The position numbers were made by a program, and so were the translations under genes. DNA of 64,000 bases from Halorubrum sp. DM2 (GTDB taxonomy: Archaea > Halobacteriota > Halobacteria > Halobacteriales > Haloferacaceae), in NCBI RefSeq assembly GCF_901686465.1, contig NZ_LR594487.1, forward strand, positions 902,894 through 966,893, in the 5' to 3' direction. Every line of letters starts with the position of its first letter. The stretch's first letter is position 1. The notes below the pieces were generated by a model that saw only the letters and a list, made by a program, of their open reading frames with translations, had not been told where the DNA came from and searched no databases. This document shows positions 27,377 through 36,116 of this stretch, one piece after another.

Positions 27377-29192
27377 CGTTCGCCGTCCACTCGGCGTCCG
27401 AGAGCGTTCGCTGGACCGCCTCCTCGCCGACCGCGCCCGCGAGGTGTTCGAAGCCGGCGCGGACGCCGCGGTCGCCCGCGTTCGCGACGAGCCGGGAGAC
27501 GATGAACTCCGGCGTGGACTTCCCGACCGTCTCGAACCGCGGCTGGTAGTCGACGTGGAGGTCGAGGTCGTTCGTCAGCCCCTCCGCGAAGATGCCGTCG
27601 ACGCGCGCGGCGTCGGGCAGCGGACTGAGGTCCTCCGCGAGGTGCGTGACGTAGACGCCGAGCGCGCCGCGGTCGACGGTGAGCGTCACCAGCCCGTTCA
27701 GCAGGTCGGCGGCCCGGCCCGGCTCCGTGATCGCCTCGAACTCGTCGACGAGCATGAGCGTCCGGCCCTCCGCGACGAGCGGCGGGACGACCGACTTCAG
27801 CGTCGACTCCAGCACGCCGGCGTTGAAGGAGGCGTGCCGGCGGTGGAAGACGATCCGGTCGAACGTCCCGACCTCGGCCGCGTCCGCGGGCACGGGCAGT
27901 CCCATCGACGCGAGCAGTGCGACCGCACACAGGGTCTCCAAGAGCGTCGTCTTCCCGCCCGAGTTCGCCCCGGTGAGGACGCTCACGCGGTCGCCCGTCG
28001 GCGGCGCGTCCGCGCTCGCGACCCCGGACGCGTCCGCGAGCGAGTGCGAGCCGACGCCGTACGACACCGGCTGAACCTCGCCGGCGAGGAAGGGGTTACG
28101 CGCGCCCCGGACCGCGATCCCGTCGTCGACGAGCGTCGGTCGGACGTGCCCGTTCTCGGCCGCGAACCGCCCGAGCGACAGCAGGAACGCGGCCTCCGAG
28201 ACCGCCGCGGCGGCGCGGGCGACGGTCGTGTCGCCGCCGTCATCCGCCCCTCCGTCGTCGTCGCCGAGCCGCTCGCGGACGTCGGCCGCGACCGCGGCCT
28301 CGCGCTCGTCGACCGCCTCCTCCAGTTCGACCACGAGGTCCCGCAGCGTCGCGGACACGAAGTCGGCCGCGTCGAGCGCCTCGTCGGGTGCGGTGGCCCG
28401 CACCGTCGCCGGCTCGACGCCGGTCTCGCGCGCGACGTGGTCGATCGTCGCCGCCTCCAGCGCCTCGAAGTCGCGGAGGCTCCCGTCGCGCACCGATTCG
28501 AGCACGTCGAACGCGGAGTCCGCGAGATCGCGCGCGGCCGCCAACTGGTCGCGCAGCCGGTCCAACTCGGCGTCCGCGCCCGCCGCGATCGCGATGTCGT
28601 CGCCGTCGAGCCCGCCGGCCGGGTCGACCGACCCGCGCACGTCGGCGAGCGCGTCGGCCGCGTCCCGGAGGCGATCGCCGTCGAGCGCGCCGACGTCGGC
28701 GAACGGGCCCGCCGTCAGGCCCGCCTCGCGGAGCGCGACGGCGGTCTCGACCGCGGCGAGGTCCGAGCCGTCGGCCTCGTCGTACGCGTCGAACGCCGCC
28801 TCGACGACCTCCCGGTCCGCCTCGTCGAGATCGGCCCACGCGTCGCGGGCGGCGACGACCCGATCGAGCCGGTCTTCGACGGCATCGCGGTCCAAAAGCG
28901 GCGTCATCACGCGGATCCGGTCGGCCGCGTGCGCGGTCAGGGCCGCGTCGGCCGCGAGGGTCAGGAGGTCGTCGTACACGGAGCGCGCGTCGCCCGTCGC
29001 GAGCACGTCCATCCCCGCCTCGCCGTTCGCCCGGCGGAGGATGCGGGTCGCGCGGCCGCGGTGGAGTCCGGCGTCGACGAGCGCGCGGACGTCGGCCGAC
29101 TCGATCGCCGCGACGGCCCGCTCGGTCCCGAGCGCCTCCGTCAGCCGCTCGCTCGTCTTCGGGCCGATCCCCCAGTAGTCCTGGAGTCGCAT
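27369..29192 (-). CDS. MutS-like ATPase with N-terminal helix-hairpin-helix
   Basis: A 607-aa protein combining an N-terminal helix-hairpin-helix (LQDYWGIGPKTSERLTEAL), long helical core/clamp regions, and a C-terminal MutS ATPase. The Walker A motif reads VLTGANSGGKTTLLETL, Walker B LMLVDEFEAIT, and the ABC-type signature region lies in FNAGVLESTLKSVV. The mismatch-reading N-terminal domain of MutS1 and the Smr nuclease of MutS2 are missing. It belongs to the archaeal MutS-related (MutS2/MutS5-like) group, likely acting on branched or recombining DNA; this is inference. ATG 29192 sets the HhH as the true N-terminus. Confidence 0.88.
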   Translation of the reverse strand: MRLQDYWGIGPKTSERLTEALGTERAVAAIESADVRALVDAGLHRGRATRILRRANGEAGMDVLATGDARSVYDDLLTLAADAALTAHAADRIRVMTPLLDRDAVEDRLDRVVAARDAWADLDEADREVVEAAFDAYDEADGSDLAAVETAVALREAGLTAGPFADVGALDGDRLRDAADALADVRGSVDPAGGLDGDDIAIAAGADAELDRLRDQLAAARDLADSAFDVLESVRDGSLRDFEALEAATIDHVARETGVEPATVRATAPDEALDAADFVSATLRDLVVELEEAVDEREAAVAADVRERLGDDDGGADDGGDTTVARAAAAVSEAAFLLSLGRFAAENGHVRPTLVDDGIAVRGARNPFLAGEVQPVSYGVGSHSLADASGVASADAPPTGDRVSVLTGANSGGKTTLLETLCAVALLASMGLPVPADAAEVGTFDRIVFHRRHASFNAGVLESTLKSVVPPLVAEGRTLMLVDEFEAITEPGRAADLLNGLVTLTVDRGALGVYVTHLAEDLSPLPDAARVDGIFAEGLTNDLDLHVDYQPRFETVGKSTPEFIVSRLVANAGDRGVRAGFEHLAGAVGEEAVQRTLSDAEWTANDD

Positions 29193-29312
29193 ACGTCGTG
29201 GTGTCGCCCCGGCGTCTTGGCGCTTTCGTCGGCAGGGGACCGTCTTCGCAGTTCGACCCGCGCTCCGTCGCCACGACAGCGTTCTTTCCGCTCCGGCCCG
29301 TACTCGACCGGC

Positions 29313-29987
29313 ATGGCGACCGAGATCGCGGACGGCGTCTGGCGGTTCGAGTGTCGCGGGGTCAACGCCTATCTGGTCTTCGACGACGTGCCGACGCTCG
29401 TCGACGCCGGCACGCCGTGGGACGAGGAGGCGATCCGGCGCGGTCTCGACGAGGCGGGCGTCGCGGTCTCGGAGATCGGTCGCGTCCTGCTCACCCACTA
29501 CGACCTCGACCACGTCGGGACGCTGGCGGCGCTGGCTCTCGGCCTCGACGTGCCCGTCCGCGCGCACGGCTTCGACGCGCAGGTGCTTCGAGGAGCGCGG
29601 ACGCCGCCGCTCCGCAATCACAAGGGGCTGATCCAGCGGCTCGGCAGACTCCTCACCGACGCGCTCGACGTCGATGTCGAACCGGTCGCGGACGGCGAGA
29701 CGCTCGGTTCGTTCACCGCGTACCGCACGCCCGGCCACACGCCGGGTCACGTCGCGTACGTCAGCGAGGGGCTGGGCGTCGGACTGTTGGGCGACCTCGT
29801 CTCCGAGTCCGACGGCGAACTCTCGCCGTCCGGCTGGCCGATCAGCTACGACACGGACGCGGTGACGGCGAGCGTGCGCGACCTCGCCGACCGCGCGCCG
29901 CCGTTCGAGGTCGCGTGCGTCGGCCACGGCGACCCGCTCGCGTCGGGCGGCGGGGACGCGTTGCGGCGGCTGGCGGCGACGCTGTGA
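29313..29987 (+). CDS. Metallo-beta-lactamase-fold hydrolase
   Basis: A 224-aa MBL-fold protein. Metal-binding motifs are LLTHYDLDHVGTL (HxxxDH), RTPGHTPGHVAYV (His), VGLLGDLVSES (Asp bridge) and VACVGHGDP (last His). In the first motif the usual HxHxDH has tyrosine-aspartate in the middle (HYDLDH), so one zinc ligand may be an aspartate, as in some glyoxalase II-like relatives. The fold hydrolyses thioesters, lactones or phosphoesters; the substrate is unknown. It is divergent from the MutS-like gene, 120 nt apart. Confidence 0.87.
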   Translation: MATEIADGVWRFECRGVNAYLVFDDVPTLVDAGTPWDEEAIRRGLDEAGVAVSEIGRVLLTHYDLDHVGTLAALALGLDVPVRAHGFDAQVLRGARTPPLRNHKGLIQRLGRLLTDALDVDVEPVADGETLGSFTAYRTPGHTPGHVAYVSEGLGVGLLGDLVSESDGELSPSGWPISYDTDAVTASVRDLADRAPPFEVACVGHGDPLASGGGDALRRLAATL

Positions 29988-30029
29988 CCGGTATCACCCG
30001 GTCGCGGCTCTCGGTGGTCTCAGCGGGTC

Positions 30030-31178
30030 TTAGCGCGACTGGCGGTAGATCAGGTTGCGCTGGATGTCGTTCGCGCCCTCGTAGATCACCGGGATCCGCA
30101 CGTCGCGGTAGACGCGGGCGATCCGGCGGTCGGTGAGGATCGAGCGGCCGCCGTGGAGCTTCATGCCCTTCTCGGCGCAGTCGGTGGCGACCTCGGTCGA
30201 TTTGGTCTTCGCTAAGGCGGCCCAGTATCCGGCGTCGTCGTTGTCCGCGACCTTCTCGCAGGCGCGCCAGTTGAGCGCGCGGGCCGACTCGAACCCGATC
30301 CGCATATCCGAAATCGTGTGCTGGACGGCCTGGAACTCGTCGATCGTCCGGCCGAACGCCTCGCGCTCGTCGATGAACGCCTCCGCCTCCTCGATGGCGG
30401 CCGCGGCGAGCCCCAGCCCGTGGCCCCCGACGATGACGCGCCCGTGGTTGAAGAAGTCCGCGAGCGCGTAGAAGCCGCCGCCCTCGCTGCCGACGACGTT
30501 CTCCTCGGGGACGAAGCAGTCCTCGAAGACGATGTGGCCCTGCTTGGAGGCGCGCATCCCCATCTTCTCGGGGATGTGCTCGGCCTCGTAGCCGTCCGAG
30601 TCGGTCTCGACGATGAACAGCGTGTAATTCGAGTAGCGGTCGTCGCTCTCGCCGGTCTTCGCGTAGACGGTGAGCCAGTCGGCCTCGACCGCGTTGCCGA
30701 CCCAGTACTTCTCGCCGGTGAGCTCGTAGCCGCCCTCGACCTTCTCGGCCTTCGTCGTCATGCCCGCGAGGTCGGAGCCAGTCTGCGGCTCGGAGACCGC
30801 CAGCCCGGAGATCTGGTCGTTCTCCGCGACCGGGCGGAGGTACTTCTCCTTCTGTTCTTCGGTCCCGTAGTCCTCGACCATCTCCGCCCCGAAGCTGGCG
30901 AGCTGGAGCGTGAGCGCGATGCCGGCGTCCGCGCGGTAGAACTCCTCGGCGATGGCGAGCACCTGCGCGAGGTCGAACCCCTTCCCGCCGTACTCCTCGC
31001 CGATGTCCTGCGCGACGAGTCCGGCGTCCATCCCCGCTTCGAGCACCTCCCACGGGTACTCGCCCGACTCGTAGTACGCCTCGGCGTTCGGGGCGATGTA
31101 CTCGTCGGCGAACTCGCGGGCCTCCTGTTTGACGTCTCGCGCGCGCTCCGGCACGATGCTGTCGTCGAGCAACTCCAT
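30030..31178 (-). CDS. Acyl-CoA dehydrogenase
   Basis: A 382-aa FAD enzyme that introduces the alpha-beta double bond into an acyl-CoA in fatty- or branched-chain acid breakdown. It has the three-part family structure: helical N-domain (EFADEYIAPNAEAYYESGEYPWEVLEAGM), beta middle with GLAVSEPQTGSDLAGMTTKAEKVEGGYELTGEKYWVGNA, and helical C-domain with EREAFGRTIDEFQAVQHTISDM. The catalytic glutamate is the E of VIYEGANDIQRNLIYR, 13 residues from the end. The start ATG 31178 is chosen over a long upstream frame of low-complexity translation. Downstream of menE, 61 nt apart on the same strand. Confidence 0.94.
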   Translation of the reverse strand: MELLDDSIVPERARDVKQEAREFADEYIAPNAEAYYESGEYPWEVLEAGMDAGLVAQDIGEEYGGKGFDLAQVLAIAEEFYRADAGIALTLQLASFGAEMVEDYGTEEQKEKYLRPVAENDQISGLAVSEPQTGSDLAGMTTKAEKVEGGYELTGEKYWVGNAVEADWLTVYAKTGESDDRYSNYTLFIVETDSDGYEAEHIPEKMGMRASKQGHIVFEDCFVPEENVVGSEGGGFYALADFFNHGRVIVGGHGLGLAAAAIEEAEAFIDEREAFGRTIDEFQAVQHTISDMRIGFESARALNWRACEKVADNDDAGYWAALAKTKSTEVATDCAEKGMKLHGGRSILTDRRIARVYRDVRIPVIYEGANDIQRNLIYRQSR

Positions 31179-31239
31179 ACGCACCGTAACGGCCCCGCGG
31201 TCAAAACGTTCGTGGAACAACGACAAACGACGGGTGAGT

Positions 31240-33228
31240 TTATGCCCGGCCGTCGGCTTCGTCGTTCTCATCGGTTCCGTCGTCTTCGTCCCGTTCGTCG
31301 ATTCCGTCGCTCTCGTTGGTCCCGTCGCCCTCGCTGTCTCCGCTGCCGTCGCCCCCGTCGCTTTCGCCCCCCTCCGCGTTCTCGATGATGTCGTCGACCT
31401 CAGCGGCTTCGGGGGTGTCCGCGGCTTCATCGCCGGTGGGACCGTCACCTGCCGAGTCGCTGCCGTCGTCGCTCGTCTCGCCGGATTCGTCGGCCTGCGA
31501 CGCCGGATCGTCCGGCGGCTCGGCCGGGTCGGCGGGCTCGAACCCCGCCGTTTCGAGGTCGGCGTCGACGCGCTCGCGGAGGTCCGCGCCGCGCTCGCGG
31601 AGTGCGGTCCGCGTCGCCTCCCTGTCGACCGTCCCGGAGACGGTCCGGGGGAGTTCGTCGACGTACGCGACGGTCTTCGGGATCTTGAACCCGGCCAACC
31701 GCTCGCGGGCGAAGGCGAGGAACGCCGCCTCGTCGACGGACGCGGGACCGATCGCCCCCGTTCCGGCGACCGGTTCGGTGACTCCGCCCTCGGGGGATGC
31801 TTCCCCCTCGGTCGACGCGGCGTCGTCCGCGACCGACGGGAGCCGGTCGCCGACGGCGAGGAGCGCGGCGACCCGTTCGCCCCACACGTCGTCGTCGAGT
31901 CCGACCACCGCGGCGTCGTCGACCTCGTCGTACTCGCGGATCACGTCCGCGACCTCGCCGGGCTCGACGTTCTCGCCGCCGGTGATGATCCGGTCGTCGA
32001 CGCGGTTGAGCACGTGGAGGTAGCCCGACTCGTCGAACCGTCCGACGTCGCCGGTGTGGAGTCCGTACGCCCCGAACTCGCTCCGATCGAGGTTCGCGGG
32101 GTCGATCCCGTTCAGGTCGACCTCGTCGTCGGCCTCTCCTCCGCCCTTGGCCAGATACCCCGGCGTGATCGTCGGTCCGCTGACGACGATCTCACCGGTC
32201 TCGCCCGGATCGGCCGGGTCGCCGTCGTCGTCGACGACGGTCACGTCGGTGCCGAAGAGGGGCCGGCCGACCGTCCCGATCCGATCTCTAGTCTGTCGGG
32301 GCGTCGCGGTCGTGATCTGCGAGGCGGCCTCGGTCATCCCGTAGGTCGGGTACACGGGGATCGAGTAGTCCCGGCACCGCTCCAGCAGCTCCGCGGGCGC
32401 GGGCGCGCCGCCCAGCAGGACGACGCGGAGCGAGTCCGACAGCGTCCCGCGGCGGTCGAGCATCCGCCGGAGCATCGTCGGGACGAGCGAGACGCCGGTC
32501 ACGTCGTACGCGTCGATGTCGTCCGCGGTGCCGGCCGCGTCGAACCCCTCGCGTAACACGAGCGTGGTCCCGTACAGCACCGACCGGTACACCGGTGCCA
32601 GCCCGCCCATGTGGTGGAGCGACAGCGACACCAGCCACCGGTCGCCGGATTCGACGCCCAGCCGGAACCCGGAGGCGACCGCGGAGCTGTACACGTTGCC
32701 CGCGGTCAGCGGTACGGGCTTCGGCTCGCCGGTGGTCCCGGAGGTGAACAGCACGCAGAGCGGGTCCTCGAACGACCACTCCGGGGGATCGAGCGACGCC
32801 GGGTCGACCTCGTGGATCCCGGTCACGTCCGCGCCCGCGGGGTCGTCGACGGAGTACACGGGGACCCCGTCGATCCGGGACGCCGCGTCGGTCGCGGCCG
32901 GCTCCGTCGGCTCCGCGCAGACGACGGCGTCGAGGTCCGTCCGGTCGATCCGGGCCGCGATCTCGCGGGGCGTCAGCTCCTCGCCGAGCGGGACGAACGT
33001 CGCCCCGATCCGCATCGTCGCGTGGACGAGACCGACGGTTCCCACGTACGGCGGCGTGAGCACGCCGATCCGGTCGCCCTCGCCCAGCCCGTGGGCGACG
33101 AGCCGGCCCGCAGTCTCGGAGACGAGGCGGTCGAGGTCGGTGTAGCTCCACGCCTCGCCGTCTTCGGCGCGGACGAGGGCCGTGTCGTCCGGCGACGAGA
33201 CGACGCGGTGTGACAGCCAGTCCCGCAT
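31240..33228 (-). CDS. menE: 2-succinylbenzoate-CoA ligase with long acidic tail
   Basis: A 662-aa ANL-superfamily adenylating enzyme. It has the P-loop FTSGTTGEPKPVPLT, the A5 core YPTYGMTEAASQ, A7 YGLHTGDVGRF, A8 LNRVDDRIITGGENVEP, and the catalytic-lysine region FKIPKTVAYVDELPRTVSGTVDR, where the usual final G-K reads V-D. It probably attaches CoA to o-succinylbenzoate for menaquinone, and an isochorismate synthase gene 6 kb away supports this. Other acyl-CoA ligases cannot be excluded. The last ~100 residues (from about 562) are almost only Asp, Glu, Gly, Ser and Thr. ATG 33228 is preferred over an in-frame GTG 9 nt upstream. Confidence 0.82.
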   Translation of the reverse strand: MRDWLSHRVVSSPDDTALVRAEDGEAWSYTDLDRLVSETAGRLVAHGLGEGDRIGVLTPPYVGTVGLVHATMRIGATFVPLGEELTPREIAARIDRTDLDAVVCAEPTEPAATDAASRIDGVPVYSVDDPAGADVTGIHEVDPASLDPPEWSFEDPLCVLFTSGTTGEPKPVPLTAGNVYSSAVASGFRLGVESGDRWLVSLSLHHMGGLAPVYRSVLYGTTLVLREGFDAAGTADDIDAYDVTGVSLVPTMLRRMLDRRGTLSDSLRVVLLGGAPAPAELLERCRDYSIPVYPTYGMTEAASQITTATPRQTRDRIGTVGRPLFGTDVTVVDDDGDPADPGETGEIVVSGPTITPGYLAKGGGEADDEVDLNGIDPANLDRSEFGAYGLHTGDVGRFDESGYLHVLNRVDDRIITGGENVEPGEVADVIREYDEVDDAAVVGLDDDVWGERVAALLAVGDRLPSVADDAASTEGEASPEGGVTEPVAGTGAIGPASVDEAAFLAFARERLAGFKIPKTVAYVDELPRTVSGTVDREATRTALRERGADLRERVDADLETAGFEPADPAEPPDDPASQADESGETSDDGSDSAGDGPTGDEAADTPEAAEVDDIIENAEGGESDGGDGSGDSEGDGTNESDGIDERDEDDGTDENDEADGRA

Positions 33229-33261
33229 CGTTGTCACCCGCGTCTGCCGGGAGAATCGGGG

Positions 33262-33696
33262 CTACTCATCCGTCGGCTGTCGCACGGTCAACACCGGTAC
33301 GTCCGAGGTGCGGACGACGCGTTCGGTGACGCTTCCCAGCAGGTAGCGGTCGAGTCCCTTCCGACCGTGGGTCCCCATCACGACGACGTCGATGCCGTGT
33401 TCGTCGACGTAGTCGTGGATCGACTGGTACGCGGTCCCGGACGTGACGGTCGTGACGCAGTCGACCCCGGCGTCGGCGGCGGCGTCCGCCACCCGCCGCG
33501 TCGCCTCTTCGCCCTCGGATTCGAGCGCGTCCACGACGACCTCCGCTCCGGCCTCTAGGCTGGAGTAGGCCCCGCCGTCGACGACGTACAGCGCGTGGAG
33601 TCGGGCGTCGTAGCGGTCGGCGAGGTCGATCGCGTGTTCGATCGCGGCGTCCGACGCCGGACTGCCGTCGGTCGGAACGAGAATCTCCGAGTACAT
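33262..33696 (-). CDS. Universal stress protein (UspA family)
   Basis: A 144-aa single Usp domain. It opens MYSEILVPTDGSPASDAAI, with the conserved Asp of the ATP-binding variety, and carries VVMGTHGRKGLDRYLLGSVTERVVRTSDVPVLTV, which matches the G-x2-G-x9-G-S/T nucleotide-binding signature. These homodimeric cytoplasmic proteins are induced under stress and starvation. It lies 33 nt upstream of menE on the same strand and may be cotranscribed with it. Confidence 0.93.
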   Translation of the reverse strand: MYSEILVPTDGSPASDAAIEHAIDLADRYDARLHALYVVDGGAYSSLEAGAEVVVDALESEGEEATRRVADAAADAGVDCVTTVTSGTAYQSIHDYVDEHGIDVVVMGTHGRKGLDRYLLGSVTERVVRTSDVPVLTVRQPTDE

Positions 33697-33792
33697 CTCG
33701 GTGTGGCGTACAGCGGGTGCGATTAAAAACCCGATCGAACTACTCGGCGTTCGAGGACCGAAACGAAGCGGCCGACCCGCCCGCCGACCCGT

Positions 33793-34746
33793 CTAGCGGA
33801 AGCCCATCGCTTCGATCTGCTCCTGATAGCGGTTTCGGATGGTGACCTCGGTGACTTGGGCCACGTCGGCGACCTCGCGTTGGGTCTTCTTCTCGTTACA
33901 CAAAAGCGAGGCCGCGTAGATGGCGGCCGCCGCGAAACCCGTCGGCGACTTCCCGGAGAGCAGCCCCTGCTCGGCGGAGACATCGATTATCTCGGTCGCC
34001 TTCGACTGGACTTCCTCGCTCAGTTCGAGCGCGGAGGCGAACCGCGGGACGAACTGCTTGGGGTCGACCGGCTTCAGCTCCAACCCGAGTTCCTGCGAGA
34101 TGTATCGATACGTGCGTCCGATCTCCTTCTGCGGGACCCGAGAGACGTCCGCGACCTCGTCGAGGCTGCGGGGGATCCCCTCCTGCCGGCAGGCGGCGTA
34201 CAGCGCGGCGGTGGAGACGCCCTCGATGGAGCGGCCGCGGATCAGATCCTCGTTGAGCGCCCGTCGATAGATGACGGACGCGACCTCGCGTACCGACCGC
34301 GGAACGCCGAGCGCGCTCGCCATCCGGTCGATCTCGGAGAGCGCGAACTGGAGGTTGCGCTCGCCCGCGTCCTTCGTCCGAATCCGCTCCTGCCACTTCC
34401 GTAGACGGTGCATCTGCGACCGCTTCTCGGAGGAAAGCGAGCGGCCGTACGCGTCCTTGTCCTTCCAGTCGATCGTCGTCGTCAGCCCCTTGTCGTGCAT
34501 CGTCTCCGTGATCGGCGCGCCGACGCGCGACTTCGACTGCCGCTCGTTGTGATTGAACGCGCGCCACTCCGGCCCGCGGTCGATGTTCCGTTCGTCCAAG
34601 ACGAGCCCGCAGTCCTCACAGACCAACTCCTGGTCGGCGTCCGTGACGATGTTCTCCGAGTCACACTCCGGACAGGCAACCGTCGATTCGTCCGTTTCTC
34701 GCTCCGTGTCCTGCTCCTGTTGCCGCTGGCGACTCGGACGTTCCAT
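33793..34746 (-). CDS. tfb: Transcription initiation factor TFB (copy 2)
   Basis: A 317-aa TFIIB homologue. The zinc ribbon has CPEC and CEDC (C25, C28, C43, C46), then [33 protein letters not shown], and two cyclin repeats ending in the [25 protein letters not shown]. Its N-terminal arm is only 24 residues, much shorter than in copy 1. The start ATG 34746 is favoured because a TATA-like AGTTAAATAC element lies 24-32 nt upstream, giving a leaderless message. An in-frame ATG at 34764 would sit next to that box. The cyclin repeats of the two copies are clearly paralogous but differ throughout. Confidence 0.95.
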   Translation of the reverse strand: MERPSRQRQQEQDTERETDESTVACPECDSENIVTDADQELVCEDCGLVLDERNIDRGPEWRAFNHNERQSKSRVGAPITETMHDKGLTTTIDWKDKDAYGRSLSSEKRSQMHRLRKWQERIRTKDAGERNLQFALSEIDRMASALGVPRSVREVASVIYRRALNEDLIRGRSIEGVSTAALYAACRQEGIPRSLDEVADVSRVPQKEIGRTYRYISQELGLELKPVDPKQFVPRFASALELSEEVQSKATEIIDVSAEQGLLSGKSPTGFAAAAIYAASLLCNEKKTQREVADVAQVTEVTIRNRYQEQIEAMGFR

Positions 34747-35035
34747 TAAAAGGTTTCTGGTCATTCGCGTATTTAACTCTTGTCCAGAAATATCATCGAC
34801 CCTGACAGATATGACGCCGACCCGATCCGCGTTCTTCGCCCAGTAGCAGGCGTGTAGCGCGGAAGTACAAGAGATACCGCGTCTCCGAGACGGTTCGACA
34901 CGTCCCGGACGCTCCCGCGGGGACACACAAAACGTGACCGCAAAATTCGGTCGGAATTCGTCGCGCTCGATACCCTGATATATTACTATAGAACATCTAT
35001 AAAGATTTTTGTATAACCTATACCAATAGGTGTGT
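34747..35035. promoter_or_regulatory. Divergent promoter region (TFB2 and the 35036 gene)
   Basis: A 289-nt AT-rich region. On the minus strand it carries the TFB2 TATA-like element at 34768-34778. On the plus strand it carries AT-rich runs TATAAAGATTTTT (34999-35011) and GTATAACC (35011-35018), the latter about 22 nt before the ATG. An inverted repeat CCTAT-ACCA-ATAGG (35017-35030) lies between this box and the start and could be an operator. The stretch 34800-34980 holds no gene I can support. Confidence 0.55.
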
Positions 35036-35431
35036 ATGAGCACCATCTCGTCCCCCGGCATCGAACGCACGCTTCGCGGCTGTCGCCCGGCCGACGTCGA
35101 CCCCGTCGTCATCGACGCGTCGGACCTCGACAGCACCGCACCCGACCACCTGCGCGACCTCAAGCAGGGGCTCGCCGCCCGCGGCTACCAGCCCGCCGCG
35201 GTCGCGACGGAGGCCGACTTGGACGCCGAGAGCACGCTCGAACGCCAGCGCGAGGCCGACCGGCTCCGCGGGCTCGTCCGCGCCGCGTCGTTCCTCGGTG
35301 CCGGCCGGATCGAGGTCAGCGTCGGCGACGCGGCGTGCGACGAGGTCCGCACCGCGCTCGCGGCGCTCTCCGAGCGAGCGGACCGCGAGGGCGTCGAACT
35401 CGTCCGCGTGCGAGCCGACGACGCCGCCTGA
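35036..35431 (+). CDS. Conserved haloarchaeal hypothetical protein
   Basis: A 131-aa soluble acidic protein with alternating helix and strand ([40 protein letters not shown]), then a long charged helix ([23 protein letters not shown]) and a final beta-alpha-beta ([37 protein letters not shown]). No catalytic motif stands out. It ends 3 nt before the METTL5-type methylase, so the two are one operon and may work together on RNA, which is inference. ATG 35036 is used, not the GTG 6 nt upstream. Confidence 0.78.
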   Translation: MSTISSPGIERTLRGCRPADVDPVVIDASDLDSTAPDHLRDLKQGLAARGYQPAAVATEADLDAESTLERQREADRLRGLVRAASFLGAGRIEVSVGDAACDEVRTALAALSERADREGVELVRVRADDAA

Positions 35432-35434
35432 CCG

Positions 35435-36058
35435 ATGGCGACGAAGCGGTCGCTCGCCACGAAACTCGGCGTCGTCGCCGGCTTCGAGCGTCCCGACGCC
35501 GCCCTCGAACAGTACCCGACGCCCCCCGAACTGGCCGCCCACGTGGTCCACCTCGCCGACCTCCACGGCGACGTCGAGGGGCGTACAGTGATCGATCTGG
35601 GCGCTGGCACCGGGATGCTCTCGCTCGCCGCGGCGCTGCGCGGTCCGGCCCGCGTCGTCGGTCTCGAACTCGACGGCGACGCGCTGGGGGTCGCCCGGGC
35701 CAACGAGCGCCGCGTCGCGGCCAGCGCCCCGGTCCACTGGGTCCGCGGCGACGCCACCCGACCCCCGCTCGCCGTCACCGAGCCGGCGACCGTCGTCATG
35801 AATCCCCCGTTCGGTGCGCAGGACGGGAACCGCAACGCGGACCGCGCGTTCCTCGCGACTGCAAGCGACATCGCGGACGTCTCCTACTCGGTCCACAACG
35901 GCGGCAGCCGGGAGTTCATCGAGGCGTTCGCCGCCGACGAGGGCGGCGAGGTGACTCACGCGTTCGCGGCCGAGTTCCGGATCGAGGCGCAGTTCGACCA
36001 CCACACCGAGGACGCGCGCGACGTCGACACCGAAGTGTACCGGATCGAGTGGACCTGA
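35435..36058 (+). CDS. METTL5-family RNA adenine-N6 methyltransferase
   Basis: A 207-aa SAM-dependent methylase. Motif I reads VIDLGAGTGMLSLAAAL (D54 onward), the acidic loop GLELD follows, and the catalytic NPPF tetrad is at 123-126 (VVMNPPFGAQDG), the form used by N6-adenine methylases. The family starts with the same LEQYPTPPELAAHVV stretch. Human METTL5 methylates A1832 of 18S rRNA with the partner TRMT112. The archaeal protein probably methylates the equivalent 16S position; no TRMT112-like gene is next to it. Confidence 0.9.
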   Translation: MATKRSLATKLGVVAGFERPDAALEQYPTPPELAAHVVHLADLHGDVEGRTVIDLGAGTGMLSLAAALRGPARVVGLELDGDALGVARANERRVAASAPVHWVRGDATRPPLAVTEPATVVMNPPFGAQDGNRNADRAFLATASDIADVSYSVHNGGSREFIEAFAADEGGEVTHAFAAEFRIEAQFDHHTEDARDVDTEVYRIEWT

Positions 36059-36116
36059 CGGGTCCGCGACCCCCAGTCGCGGCCCGGCCGCCCCACCGCC
36101 GACCGCCCAGCGCGAA

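Noticed and set aside
34747-35163. Long N-terminal extension of TFB2
   Set aside because: It crosses a TATA-like promoter and AT-rich divergent region and has no halophilic protein character.
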